A DNA stretch of 64,000 nucleotides from Clostridia bacterium (GTDB lineage Bacteria; Bacillota; Clostridia; Lachnospirales; Lachnospiraceae), in contig QKJQ01000023.1 in NCBI GenBank assembly GCA_003249225.1, positions 1 through 64,000 on the forward strand, in the 5' to 3' direction. Below the pieces are notes generated by a model. That model worked only from the letters and a program-made list of their open reading frames with translations, did not search any database and was not told where the DNA came from. Both the position numbers and the translations under genes were made by a program. Below are positions 1 to 9,406 of the stretch, piece after piece; within the stretch, counting starts at the first letter, position 1, and every line of letters starts with the position of its first letter.

Positions 1-72
1 TAGTTATAATGCGTAGAAATGAAGATCAGAATATATTCGAAAGAGTATCCAGAACCTTTGGATAAGATAAAA

Positions 73-116
73 CCGATGGCTTTGACTGAGATCAGTCTAC
101 ACCATCGGCTTTTTTT
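73..116 (+). terminator. Intrinsic terminator of a gene left of the window
   Basis: A stem CCGATGG (73-79) pairs with CCATCGG (102-108), has an inner GACT/AGTC extension, and is followed by a run of T. It reads in the plus direction, so it probably ends a plus-strand transcript that begins outside the window. Confidence 0.75.
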
Positions 117-190
117 AGTTCAAGGTCACCTGTGAACAGTAACTAAAATATTATTAATACTTTTTTAACTTTGCTACGACTTCCACCTGC

Positions 191-227
191 AAAAAGAGCT
201 TTCGGAAATTATCCGAAAGCTCTTTTT
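191..227 (-). terminator. Bidirectional terminator after the LamG-like gene
   Basis: A near-perfect hairpin (15-bp arms, 7-nt loop) begins with AAAAA and ends with TTTTT, so it can stop transcription from both sides. It lies 13 nt past the stop codon of the LamG-like gene and would close the long minus-strand carbohydrate operon. Confidence 0.85.
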
Positions 228-239
228 AACACTACCATA

Positions 240-1214
240 TTATTTTGTTGTTTTCTTGCGGCTTGTTACTACGATTCCGGCAAATGCGGCTACTGCACAG
301 ATTGCTATCGCTACGATCGGCATTGTATCGCCTGTCGTTGGAACTGCATCTGTCGTTCCTGCGCCAGAAGTAACAGCAGAAGCATAATTCATGGTTGCAA
401 GTTCTGCTACTTCATCAGCTGTCAGCGCCTGATTGAAGTAAGCAACATCATCATACATAGCCTTAACATCCGGATCTGCCCACCAGTCGATTGCGTTACC
501 TCCAACACAAACTTCTGTAATTGCTTTAATACCATCTGTTAACATTGTTCCGGTTTCATAACCAGCTTTTGTTCCATTCTCGTACAATGGTTTCTTATTC
601 AGAAGAGTACCATCAACATAAACTGCTGCAAGGCCTTTTTCATCTGCTGTTCCAGGAAGAACCGTAAATACGATGTTGTGCCAGCTGCCATCGCTCATCA
701 AAGCATAAATAGCGCCCATGTTGTCTGAATTGTCAAGGTCAAAATAACCAACTGCTGTTACCCCATCAGCGCGGTCAGTTCTTTCAACGCCATCATTAAT
801 ACGTCCGCAGCCCTGTGTTCCAAGATAGATCATAGGAGCAGTTCCCTCTGTCATTGCATTGAAGATTGTTCCCCAGTATGCAGAAGTTGCGCTTCCTTTG
901 AACCACATACTAACGGAGAAACCAGCTTCGTCTGTAACGTCAGCAAACATGGACGTAGGAAGAGACAGGTAATTCTCTCTCATTGTGTCTTCAGCAGACG
1001 CTGAGTTGTTATCAAATACATAACCTCTTTCTGCATCTTCAACGATTGTTCCGGTTCCGATGATCGTAGCATCACCTGATTTTACACCGGTACTTGCCAG
1101 TGAACCATTTTCAAACGTGTAAACATAATACGGATCTACTGCTGCCATTGCTGTGATGGATGAACTAAATACAAGAACAAGTGCTACTACCAATACAAAA
1201 ACTTTTTTCTTCAT
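240..1214 (-). CDS. LamG-like surface protein with sortase-type tail
   Basis: A 324-aa secreted protein. Residues 1-25 form a Sec signal peptide (KKK, hydrophobic stretch, cleavage near AMAA). The body (about 28-275) resembles a LamG/concanavalin-A-like jelly roll of the kind used for carbohydrate or surface binding, with motifs such as FSVSMWFKG and WHNIVFTV. The C-terminus carries a PTTGD motif, a hydrophobic segment and RKKTTK, the layout of a sortase cell-wall sorting signal, although the motif is not a classical LPXTG. The start is fixed by GGGAGG 7 nt upstream. It is the last gene of the sugar-transport operon, 131 bp after a substrate-binding lipoprotein. I infer a wall-anchored glycan-binding or scaffold role; an inactive or unrecognised enzyme is also possible. 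Confidence 0.72.
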   Translation of the reverse strand: MKKKVFVLVVALVLVFSSSITAMAAVDPYYVYTFENGSLASTGVKSGDATIIGTGTIVEDAERGYVFDNNSASAEDTMRENYLSLPTSMFADVTDEAGFSVSMWFKGSATSAYWGTIFNAMTEGTAPMIYLGTQGCGRINDGVERTDRADGVTAVGYFDLDNSDNMGAIYALMSDGSWHNIVFTVLPGTADEKGLAAVYVDGTLLNKKPLYENGTKAGYETGTMLTDGIKAITEVCVGGNAIDWWADPDVKAMYDDVAYFNQALTADEVAELATMNYASAVTSGAGTTDAVPTTGDTMPIVAIAICAVAAFAGIVVTSRKKTTK

Positions 1215-1345
1215 AGATACCTCCCATAAGAATTTTTATTTTTTTATTGTCATGGACAATAATAAAATCATTATCATTCAAGTACTAATACTGAAATAAG
1301 TCCTTTTCATTAACATACTTTAAGGTAACACTGTATACAATTGCT

Positions 1346-2908
1346 TTATTGTCCGAAAATCTCGCTCATCGCCTGTGAGTTGTATTCGTTTGCTTTCTGC
1401 GTGAGTTCTTCGGCATAGTCATATGCGCTTGCACCGTCAAATACTGCCTGTTCAACTCCTGTATAGGCATTCGCAATGAAAGAATCAAAACCAGGTATTG
1501 TATTAGATCCCCAGGTGATAGGTCTTGTACAATGAGCAAAATAGTAATCCCAGTAAGGTGCTCTTTCATCATCCATAGGATACATCTGGCGGAAACCTGA
1601 CCATACACCGGCATCAAGAGTAATCGGTGCTGGCATAACATCTTTACGAAGTGGATTGCCTGCTGCATTTACGATAGAATCATCACTGTAAAGCTCAAGT
1701 CTTGCATTCCATCCTTCAACGCCCCAACCCATGAATTTTAAGAGTTCATATGCTTCTCTTGGATATTCTGTTCCGGAAGAAATACCACCCATGTCAAGGA
1801 TACCAAAGGAATTCCATACTTCGTCTTCTGCCACTTCATAATCTGCAGGAATTACATAAGGAACAAATTTAATGTTCTTATCTACAACATAACTGTCTTC
1901 ATTCCAAAGATTCATATAAGTCCAGAATGCTTCAAACATCATAGCTACGTGACCTGTATCTCCCTGCCATAATGTAAAGTCACCCATCCATTCTTCCATC
2001 TCATCAGAATCTCTGTTCGGAGATACATAATTAGCATTGATCAGGTCTGCATATGTCTGAAGACCAACAGCCCAGAGATCCATATTAAAGCTGTTGCCAT
2101 CCCAGCCAAATTCACCGATAACATTTGGCGAAGAAGCGATTGGATAATATGTTACCATAGAGTGGTAACAAGCAAGACCATAGTATGCTGGCGACTGATT
2201 CATATCGGTAGCTGCTTTGATCGTGTCGATCATATCGCTCCAGGACCAGTTCATATCCGGCATATCAAGATTCAGGTTCTCAAATACAGTCATATCAAGA
2301 TATACCGCATCCGGGAAGAACTTGATCGGTGTTGCCCATTTGGAGTCAGTTCCATAATAACCAATCTTACATTCGTTGATGGTTGGCAGAATATTATCAT
2401 TCTCAGGATCGTTCTCCCAGTATTCTGTCATATCACCGACGATCTGGTTGCTTAATACGAAATCACAGTTTCCAAGGAACATGAATGCATCCGGTGTCTG
2501 TCCTGAAGCAGTCATATTAAGCAGTGTGTCATTGTATCCGCTTGTCGAGAGATATTGAGCATTTACAGTGATATTCGGATACTTTTCCATGAACTTCTGA
2601 GCCAGATACTGAGTGGTCTCGTCCTGATCGAAGTTAAGATACGTAAGCGTAATTTCATCTGTGGTCATCGGCGGAAGACTCTTTTCAACTGTTGCTGCAT
2701 CCGTAGCCTCTGGTGCAGCTGTCGCTTCCGTTCCTGCCGTTGAATCACTGGTGGATGCTGTTTCTGTCGGTGCTGATGTTGAAGTGGCTGCTGTAGTTTC
2801 GGTATCAGATCCGGTATTGGTTTCTGTATAAACACCGCAGCTAGTGAACATGCCAACGCACATGATCAGCGTCAGTAAAATGCACAGAGTTTTTTTCATA
2901 GATTTCAT
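1346..2908 (-). CDS. Sugar ABC transporter substrate-binding lipoprotein
   Basis: A CUT1-type extracellular solute-binding protein of about 520 aa. The start at 2908 is chosen because AGGAGG lies just upstream and the product then begins with a lipoprotein signal ending in the lipobox FTSC. An open frame reaches further upstream to 3007 but gives no signal peptide there. After the cysteine comes a long Thr/Ser/Ala/Glu-rich linker (about 70 residues), then the two-lobed binding fold with motifs such as ITLTYLNFDQDE and DAFMFLGN. It follows two permease genes and should deliver its ligand to them. The ligand cannot be read from the sequence; the arabinofuranosidase in the operon suggests an arabinose- or pentose-containing oligosaccharide. 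Confidence 0.85.
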   Translation of the reverse strand: MKSMKKTLCILLTLIMCVGMFTSCGVYTETNTGSDTETTAATSTSAPTETASTSDSTAGTEATAAPEATDAATVEKSLPPMTTDEITLTYLNFDQDETTQYLAQKFMEKYPNITVNAQYLSTSGYNDTLLNMTASGQTPDAFMFLGNCDFVLSNQIVGDMTEYWENDPENDNILPTINECKIGYYGTDSKWATPIKFFPDAVYLDMTVFENLNLDMPDMNWSWSDMIDTIKAATDMNQSPAYYGLACYHSMVTYYPIASSPNVIGEFGWDGNSFNMDLWAVGLQTYADLINANYVSPNRDSDEMEEWMGDFTLWQGDTGHVAMMFEAFWTYMNLWNEDSYVVDKNIKFVPYVIPADYEVAEDEVWNSFGILDMGGISSGTEYPREAYELLKFMGWGVEGWNARLELYSDDSIVNAAGNPLRKDVMPAPITLDAGVWSGFRQMYPMDDERAPYWDYYFAHCTRPITWGSNTIPGFDSFIANAYTGVEQAVFDGASAYDYAEELTQKANEYNSQAMSEIFGQ

Positions 2909-3031
2909 AAAATACCTCCTTTTTAATTTATAATCATCCATCTTCTTCTGGCACGGTATCCCACATCCCCCATCTGCCGTCAAAGACAAAAAATTATCAT
3001 GAACCATTTTGTTGCATTTCTCTAAAAATTC

Positions 3032-4030
3032 TTACTCCCCTGTAATACCGGTACGGTCAATACTTTCCACAAAGTTTCTCTGCAATATGAAATACATGAT
3101 CAATACCGGAAGAATACTTAGCAATGTCGCTGCCATCTGAATGGATTCGTTATTGTTTTGTGTTACACCGCCTGTATATTGAGCCGAACTATAGCTTGTA
3201 GCAAAGTTCTTTAACTGAACTACAAGAGTAGAAAGACTTCCCATCTGTGTTTTATTCGCAATACCAGTCACGTACAGCTCTGTCAGGTATGACTCATTCC
3301 AGTACCAGACAAGTGAGAAAAGGAATACGGTCAGTATTGCTGGTGCCGCAGACGGAAGTGCGATCCGCAAGAAAGATTTAAAATATCCTGCACCATCGAT
3401 CTGTGCTGCTTCAATCAGCACCTTGGGAACCTGTCGGAAGAACTGATAAAAGATCAGTATGAAAATCTGGCACTTCAGGCCCTGTCCAAACAGCGACGGG
3501 ATTAGGAATGCTTTCAGCGTTCCAACCAGTCCGTAATCCGAGAACATAACGTACGTAGGCATCATGGTGATCTGAGGAGGCAGTATAAAGGAAAAAATCA
3601 GCAGTCCCATCATGATCTTCTTTCCACGGAACTCAAATCTGGCAAACCCATATCCAATAACCGAACAGACAGTAACATTCAGCAGCGTTGGCAGGCCTGC
3701 GACCAGAATGCTCTGGAACAAGGTTTTTACATAATTCATAGCAGTTGCAGCCTGCGTAAAATTCGAAACATTAAAGGTACTCGGAATCCAGCTGATCGAT
3801 GTATCCAGGAGGTCGTCAAGATCCATCATACTTTTGCTGACCATATAGAGCATCGGATAAAGATATACAAATCCAATGCAGATCAAAAGTCCGTACACAA
3901 TCAGCTGTTTGATAAATCCATTCTTTTCTTTACTTCCCAAAAAGAATTTTCTTATTTTTTCTTTGTTGACCGAAGGATGCGACAGGTATCGTTTCAGTCT
4001 ATCGAGTTGTGCTTGCGATTTTCCCTTCAT
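3032..4030 (-). CDS. Sugar ABC transporter permease, MalG type
   Basis: A 332-aa inner-membrane permease of the CUT1 carbohydrate importer family. About six membrane segments are visible, and the cytoplasmic coupling EAA loop appears as LIEAAQIDGAG followed by FLRIALPSAAPA, which contacts the ATPase subunit. The N-terminus carries a longer basic cytoplasmic extension (about 45 residues with KEKIRKFFLGSKEK) than a minimal family member. The start at 4030 has AAGGAGG 10 nt upstream and lies inside the end of the preceding permease (32-nt overlap), pointing to coupled translation. With that partner it should form the membrane pore; no cognate ATPase gene is nearby. Confidence 0.88.
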   Translation of the reverse strand: MKGKSQAQLDRLKRYLSHPSVNKEKIRKFFLGSKEKNGFIKQLIVYGLLICIGFVYLYPMLYMVSKSMMDLDDLLDTSISWIPSTFNVSNFTQAATAMNYVKTLFQSILVAGLPTLLNVTVCSVIGYGFARFEFRGKKIMMGLLIFSFILPPQITMMPTYVMFSDYGLVGTLKAFLIPSLFGQGLKCQIFILIFYQFFRQVPKVLIEAAQIDGAGYFKSFLRIALPSAAPAILTVFLFSLVWYWNESYLTELYVTGIANKTQMGSLSTLVVQLKNFATSYSSAQYTGGVTQNNNESIQMAATLLSILPVLIMYFILQRNFVESIDRTGITGE

Positions 4031-5048
4031 TCCTGCGATTCCTCCTTCTGATCTTTCTTACTTCTCTTGCATCCTTACGGTGTTTGCGCTTCATCTTTGC
4101 GACCTGCCTGTCATAGGCATCTTTTCTTGTCATAAGAACGATAGCAACAACTGCCACAAGAAGTGTTACTACAACGGAATACAGCCAGGCCATGGCAGAA
4201 GCATAACCATATCCCTGAGACGCAGCGAACATAGCGTCCTGAATCATTACAATTATACTGTTCTGCTCATTGTTCGATAGAAATATCACGGTATAAACTG
4301 CGTTGAGCAGCAGCATCGGTTTTATTGTCGGTAATGTAATCTTCCAAAAACACTCCCAGCCAGAGCCTCCATCGATTTTAGCAGCTTCATAAAGTGTTGT
4401 ATCGATCTTTTGCAAGGCTGACAGAAAAATCAGGATCTGTACACCCGAATACCACAATATCATGATCATGTTCTCAAAAAGGCTTGAGATTGCCGTGACG
4501 AGCGAACCGGGAAGGACGCCTTCCAGCAGACCGGTGATCAGTGTTACATTCATGGATGGAACTGTTGCGGCACCCTGATCTGCCAGCATCCCCATGACTG
4601 GCCCGCTTACAACGATAACCGGCAGGAAAAATATCAAACGGAACATTCCTTTTAATTTGATCTTATCATTCAAAAGCATTGCTATAATAAGAGCAAAAAC
4701 AACGATTACCGGAACAGAAAGCAGTGTATTTAATACATATCCCCAGATTGTAGTCGGAAAACTGGCATCCTCGAACCATATCTGTGTAAAATTCTGATAT
4801 CCAACAAAACTGATAATTCGTCCCTTCGGTGTCATCTTTATGTTGGCAAGTGCATATTGAAATGAGTTCGAAAGCGGCATGATCAAAAAAGCAATAACTC
4901 CGATCACCCAGGGAAGAACAAAAAGATAACCCGCGATTGCTTCTCTTCGTGCCAGCGTTCCTTCCCGTCTTTTGCGTCTTGGTCTTTTTTTCTTCTCCGT
5001 TATTTCATTCACTTTATCTTCTGCCTTATCAATCGTAACTTCTGTCAT
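3999..5048 (-). CDS. Sugar ABC transporter permease, MalF/UgpA type
   Basis: A 349-aa membrane permease, the first-type partner of the next gene. It shows six predicted membrane segments and the EAA loop LYEAAKIDGGSG with FWKITLPTIKP. Both ends are strongly basic (N-terminal KKKRPRRKRRE and a C-terminal tail of RK repeats), which is unusual and may bind the membrane surface or nucleic acid nonspecifically. The start codon overlaps the stop of the DUF5696 gene as ATGA. The tight overlap on both sides places it in the middle of one translationally coupled run. Confidence 0.88.
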   Translation of the reverse strand: MTEVTIDKAEDKVNEITEKKKRPRRKRREGTLARREAIAGYLFVLPWVIGVIAFLIMPLSNSFQYALANIKMTPKGRIISFVGYQNFTQIWFEDASFPTTIWGYVLNTLLSVPVIVVFALIIAMLLNDKIKLKGMFRLIFFLPVIVVSGPVMGMLADQGAATVPSMNVTLITGLLEGVLPGSLVTAISSLFENMIMILWYSGVQILIFLSALQKIDTTLYEAAKIDGGSGWECFWKITLPTIKPMLLLNAVYTVIFLSNNEQNSIIVMIQDAMFAASQGYGYASAMAWLYSVVVTLLVAVVAIVLMTRKDAYDRQVAKMKRKHRKDAREVRKIRRRNRRNEGKIASTTR

Positions 5049-7342
5049 CTTGCATCACCTACCTTATATGACATTGCTTCCACAGTTATTCCGTCAACTA
5101 CTGCTGCTTCGTCACTGTAATTTATATAGATCTTCTTTCCATTGTCATAGGTTACCACGGTAACACCGGAATCCAGTCTTTCGTGATCAATAATGCAGGA
5201 GTCTTTTACCTGTTCATATACTTGTTTCAGTTCGTTATCATAAGAAATAATGTCATCCTTGTATACACTGTATTTTGAACTGTACAGATCTGCTGAGTTC
5301 GTATAAATCAATTTTGCAGAATCTTCATAGGTTATATAAAAAGAAGGATAAACGCCACTTTCCACAAGCTTTAAGAAAAACTCTTCTTTGTTCGCCTCAA
5401 AATTTACATACTCTGAATACATTGGCATAATGCCTTTTAACACGATGGATAGGAAGGGCACTTCTTCTCCTTCAAACACATAATTTGAGGTACCGACCGG
5501 CATATCCACGTAGCTGTCCGTATGATTCCAAAGGTATGCATACGGTTGTTCCAGGGTCAGATTATAAGAGTCATCGATTTCTGAAATCAATGCGTCATAC
5601 ATGTCTGCCGTATACTCCCGAGAATAATAATTTCCACTGTAACTGAACGAGAAAAGTGTATTGGAAATACCGGCTACCGCAATGTTGGAAATACCGTTTT
5701 TACCGAAGCTCTTGCAAAGCTTTTCACCCAGCTGCATTGTTCTTGATGGAATCAGATAGAGGAATGTATTATACACTTCCTTATAAGTAAGTTCTTCAAA
5801 TATCCTTTTGTTGATCCTCTTCACAACATTGAATGTTGTGTTGTTGGTATCCGGATTGATCCGCAGCATATCTTGATAAAGATAAAGGTCAATTCCTGTT
5901 CCGTTCAGATCATCAAGCAGGGAGGTAATACCGGAGTTTCCGCCAATTGCACTGTCAGCTTTGAATTTTGTTACAGGAAGATCGTATAGACCGCCTTTCT
6001 GCCATCCCTTATACAAGCTTAGAATATCGGTAACTCCGGCATCTGTTAGCTCATCATACATTTCTCTGATATTTTCTGTTGTCGTCATCGTAACTTTTTT
6101 CGTAAATATCAGCCATTCTTCTCTTTCTGTTCCCAGAAAGTCAATTCTGGTCTTATACGTATCGTCTTTTTTGATCAGCCCGCCGTTGTCGAGCAGGTAA
6201 TTCCGATAGGTAACCGCAAGTCCGCAGTAATCTGCCTGGTCTTTATCCACAAAACAATAGCGCACGGTAAGATTCTCATGGGACCTGTCACTCTCCGCCT
6301 GCGTGATCGATCCACCGGAATTGCTGCTTGTCGGTTGTACGATCAGCTTCCTGAGTACAAATTTCGTATATATTCTGTTATAATCGAGCACCGCTCCATT
6401 CGGATAAGCTTCGATCTGTGCATTGTAAGCACCTTCTTCGATAATACCAAGATAACCAAATTCTGAATCGGTATGCACCATACCAAAAACTGGAGCAAGA
6501 ATGCTTTCCGAGTCATTCACTGTCTGAAATTCATCCCAGAACAAAGAAATAACTGCCGAATCCTTGATGCCTGCATTGTCTCCATAAACCGGTTGCGCAA
6601 AACCGCCGCTGAATCTTCCTTCTTTATCATCAAGATAAATGATCGATCCACTTCCATCCGGTACGAACATATAACCATCTCTGTCGCCAAGATAGGTATA
6701 ACCCATGAATGGATACATGCTTATGGTCGATATATAGTTTCCAGTTGCAGCATCTTCCACAATACCCTCATCAGGAATTGTTACAACAACATCACTTCCC
6801 TCAAGAGTAACTGTAACCTCATAACCAAACCGGTATTCGTCATAAAATACTTTCGCATGAAAACCATTGGACAAGAGATTGACTTCCATTGTCGGTGCAT
6901 CATTCACAAGATCAGCCTGTCCCGTATCATTGACTCCTGAGATCACACTGATAACAAAGCCGGATTCCATATATCCATTCCACTTTTTATTACTATTCGG
7001 ATCATCCTCACGAAGAGTAGATTCAATGATAGCTCCGGTCTCCTTATCCCGCAAAAGGATCGAAAGTGTCGGTTCATAAAAGTACATTTCAAGCGTATCA
7101 CTTTCTGCGATAAGTTTATGTCCGTAGATCTCGTCTGCAGTATCCGCAATAATAGCGTATTCTACACCTGTCTCCGACGAGTCTTTTGTCGTGGCATCTG
7201 TTGTCTGCGTTGACGATCCCGATGCCTGATCCGCATAGACATTGGGACTTCTCATCAGCCCAAGTGTCAGTGCGAACATGCTTACCATACAGATAGCATA
7301 TCGCAGGAATTTTCTCACATTTCTTCGTTTCCTAGAAGCCAA
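5045..7342 (-). CDS. Secreted DUF5696 protein, glycosidase-like fold
   Basis: About 765 aa. I prefer a TTG start at 7342 because GGAGAGG lies about 12 nt upstream and the product then starts ASRKRRNVRKF followed by a hydrophobic signal segment; a longer frame to 7384 also starts with TTG. The protein matches the DUF5696 type found in Firmicute sugar loci. The first half (about 60-390) is beta-rich; the second half reads like a TIM barrel, with ILSLYKGWQKGG, an aromatic DLYLYQDMLRI strand, and later YLWNHTDSY. This layout resembles clans of alpha-acting glycosidases, but that is inference. Its start overlaps the end of the NHL protein by 11 nt and its stop overlaps the next permease, so it is cotranslated with the transporter. 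It would act outside the membrane on the imported glycan. Confidence 0.7.
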   Translation of the reverse strand: MASRKRRNVRKFLRYAICMVSMFALTLGLMRSPNVYADQASGSSTQTTDATTKDSSETGVEYAIIADTADEIYGHKLIAESDTLEMYFYEPTLSILLRDKETGAIIESTLREDDPNSNKKWNGYMESGFVISVISGVNDTGQADLVNDAPTMEVNLLSNGFHAKVFYDEYRFGYEVTVTLEGSDVVVTIPDEGIVEDAATGNYISTISMYPFMGYTYLGDRDGYMFVPDGSGSIIYLDDKEGRFSGGFAQPVYGDNAGIKDSAVISLFWDEFQTVNDSESILAPVFGMVHTDSEFGYLGIIEEGAYNAQIEAYPNGAVLDYNRIYTKFVLRKLIVQPTSSNSGGSITQAESDRSHENLTVRYCFVDKDQADYCGLAVTYRNYLLDNGGLIKKDDTYKTRIDFLGTEREEWLIFTKKVTMTTTENIREMYDELTDAGVTDILSLYKGWQKGGLYDLPVTKFKADSAIGGNSGITSLLDDLNGTGIDLYLYQDMLRINPDTNNTTFNVVKRINKRIFEELTYKEVYNTFLYLIPSRTMQLGEKLCKSFGKNGISNIAVAGISNTLFSFSYSGNYYSREYTADMYDALISEIDDSYNLTLEQPYAYLWNHTDSYVDMPVGTSNYVFEGEEVPFLSIVLKGIMPMYSEYVNFEANKEEFFLKLVESGVYPSFYITYEDSAKLIYTNSADLYSSKYSVYKDDIISYDNELKQVYEQVKDSCIIDHERLDSGVTVVTYDNGKKIYINYSDEAAVVDGITVEAMSYKVGDAR

Positions 7343-9389
7343 GCCGATACACCACCTCTCCGCCGATTGCAACAATAAAATCAAATACCTGTGACCACAG
7401 CACGTAAAGGATGAACACCAGAAGCACTGCGATCAGCACCGCAAAGAAGGTCAAAGCAATAACCTTTGCTGTTTCTCTGATCGAATAATTATTGATTTCC
7501 CGAACTGCGATCAAAACCAGAATCACGATCCAGACATTCATGAACATCGAACCAAACTGCACTAAAAATGCTTCATTATAAGTAACAAGGTGCGTTACAA
7601 CAAAAAGAACAGGCTGGAAGATCAGGTACGGCGTCAGACTGTATGCCATACTGCAGTAAATATGCCGGATCTTTCCCTCTCCATCGTTAATTGTACAAAT
7701 CAGGTAATTGCAGGATATCAAAAGCACAAATACAATGAACACACTTCCGATATCTGAGAGCAGATCATATCTTCCTTCTCTTACATTCTTGAAAAGAAAA
7801 CCGCAGAAGTATTTGTTGATTATAGATACAACGATATAAGCCGACAAGATCAGGTTCGCTGCCAGATAGGAATCTTTTCCTTCCCGCTTTACTCCATAAC
7901 AGCCATCGATAGGATGTTTCATAAAATATCCGGCATACTTTAGCTGCTGGTACAATGTCTTATCCGACACTGTCTTGAACTTTCGTTTTGCCCCATTAAA
8001 GATTCCTTTTTTCCTCTGAAGGTATCCCAGAACTTTCAAAAGAACTGCAAATGCTATGATGACTCCTGCTGCTGCGACCAGATTCTTCTGCAGCCATATA
8101 TTTCTTACTTCCCAAAAGGCATCAGAATATCCATCCCAGTCTTTTGCAAGCTTTGAATACTCCATCGCTTTTTCATAATTTTCTTCCTGAAGGTAAGCCC
8201 GTCCCATCGCTTTGTTCGCATAATCGAACAGACTGTTCATCTCAAGTACCTTCGTCAACGGTTCTTTACTTTCTGTATATTTACCTTTGGAATACAAGTA
8301 AAGTGCGTTATGCAGCAGGTTTGTAAACTCCGTTGGCTCATAGATCTGAATCTGTGCCAGGTCGGAATCCAGCAGATAGATCCGGTTCTCACTGTCTACA
8401 GAAATTGCTTCAACTTTTTTGCTGAGTCCGATTCTCTGTCTTCCGTCATCTGCCCCGCCGAATACAAAGAGCAACTCACCTTCGTTGTTGTATTCATAGA
8501 TATAACCCTGTGAAGAAGCCATATAGATGTTCTCATAATTACCGGTCGTAACGGCTGCCGGAATATCGTCATATGCATCCGGTTCAAGCTGGTTAACACC
8601 TGCGATGTTAAGACATTTTAAGGTATCAAGACCATCCCCCTGTGTTACAGTATAAATCAGTCCCTTTTCATCAATGGAAAGATTCTGCGGTGTAGATGGT
8701 ATGATACTGATCAGTTTGGCGCGCTGTGCATCGGTAAAGATAAGCCTTTGAATGATCTGTGTCAGATTTACATCAACATAGTTGGTTCCAAAGTATCCAA
8801 GAAAAGTTCCGCCCTCAGTCGGACTGATCTGAACGATACCATTCATATTACCTTCGCAGATAATGTACATGTTACCACTCTTGTTCACAACGATCTTCAT
8901 TGGCTTGAAGTCCATATCGGCGCCATACAGCGGGTGGTCTGGTTTTCCGTACTCATTTACCAACGCGCCGGTCTCATCAAACACAAATACTTTTTCTGCT
9001 TTGTTATCAGCCACATATAGCATGTGCTCATCCGTAACATAGATACCATTTGGGCTCTTTAAGACATCATTCTCCACGACACGAATCAGATTGCCTTTCA
9101 GGTCAGAAACAATAATTCGTTTATTTCCCGTATCGGCAACATAAAGTGTTCCATCGGAAGTAATGCACATATCTTTGGGTGATTTTAATGCCAGATCACC
9201 AATCTTACTGATTGTTGTATATGGCATGTATGCCGTCTGCGTCTCCGTAACAAATCCATATCCATCAATTGTATAGGTCTTATAAGGTGCTTCTGCCTGT
9301 GCTGTGATACTGCCAAGCTCGGAACCGAGAAAGAGGCATATGGCGATCAAGATCAGCAAACCTTTAAAGATTTTCATTTTCTTTGGCAT
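7332..9389 (-). CDS. NHL-repeat, TPR and Yip1-like membrane protein
   Basis: A 685-aa composite protein. A Sec-type N-terminal signal (hydrophobic 10-22, cleavage near AQA at 30-32) precedes a beta-propeller made of NHL-like repeats (about 45-345) with recurring phrases such as LKSPKDMCITSDGTLYVADT. A TPR-like helical pair follows (about 355-420, for example AMGRAYLQEENYEKAMEY), then a membrane segment near 437-457, a basic cytoplasmic loop, and a C-terminal bundle of about five membrane helices resembling Yip1 family domains. The start has GGGGAGG upstream. It lies between the first permease pair and the DUF5696 gene. I infer an extracellular glycan or envelope sensing module tied to the membrane; no enzyme motif is visible. 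Confidence 0.68.
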   Translation of the reverse strand: MPKKMKIFKGLLILIAICLFLGSELGSITAQAEAPYKTYTIDGYGFVTETQTAYMPYTTISKIGDLALKSPKDMCITSDGTLYVADTGNKRIIVSDLKGNLIRVVENDVLKSPNGIYVTDEHMLYVADNKAEKVFVFDETGALVNEYGKPDHPLYGADMDFKPMKIVVNKSGNMYIICEGNMNGIVQISPTEGGTFLGYFGTNYVDVNLTQIIQRLIFTDAQRAKLISIIPSTPQNLSIDEKGLIYTVTQGDGLDTLKCLNIAGVNQLEPDAYDDIPAAVTTGNYENIYMASSQGYIYEYNNEGELLFVFGGADDGRQRIGLSKKVEAISVDSENRIYLLDSDLAQIQIYEPTEFTNLLHNALYLYSKGKYTESKEPLTKVLEMNSLFDYANKAMGRAYLQEENYEKAMEYSKLAKDWDGYSDAFWEVRNIWLQKNLVAAAGVIIAFAVLLKVLGYLQRKKGIFNGAKRKFKTVSDKTLYQQLKYAGYFMKHPIDGCYGVKREGKDSYLAANLILSAYIVVSIINKYFCGFLFKNVREGRYDLLSDIGSVFIVFVLLISCNYLICTINDGEGKIRHIYCSMAYSLTPYLIFQPVLFVVTHLVTYNEAFLVQFGSMFMNVWIVILVLIAVREINNYSIRETAKVIALTFFAVLIAVLLVFILYVLWSQVFDFIVAIGGEVVYRLGF

Positions 9390-9406
9390 TTTGCTTTTCC
9401 TCCCCT

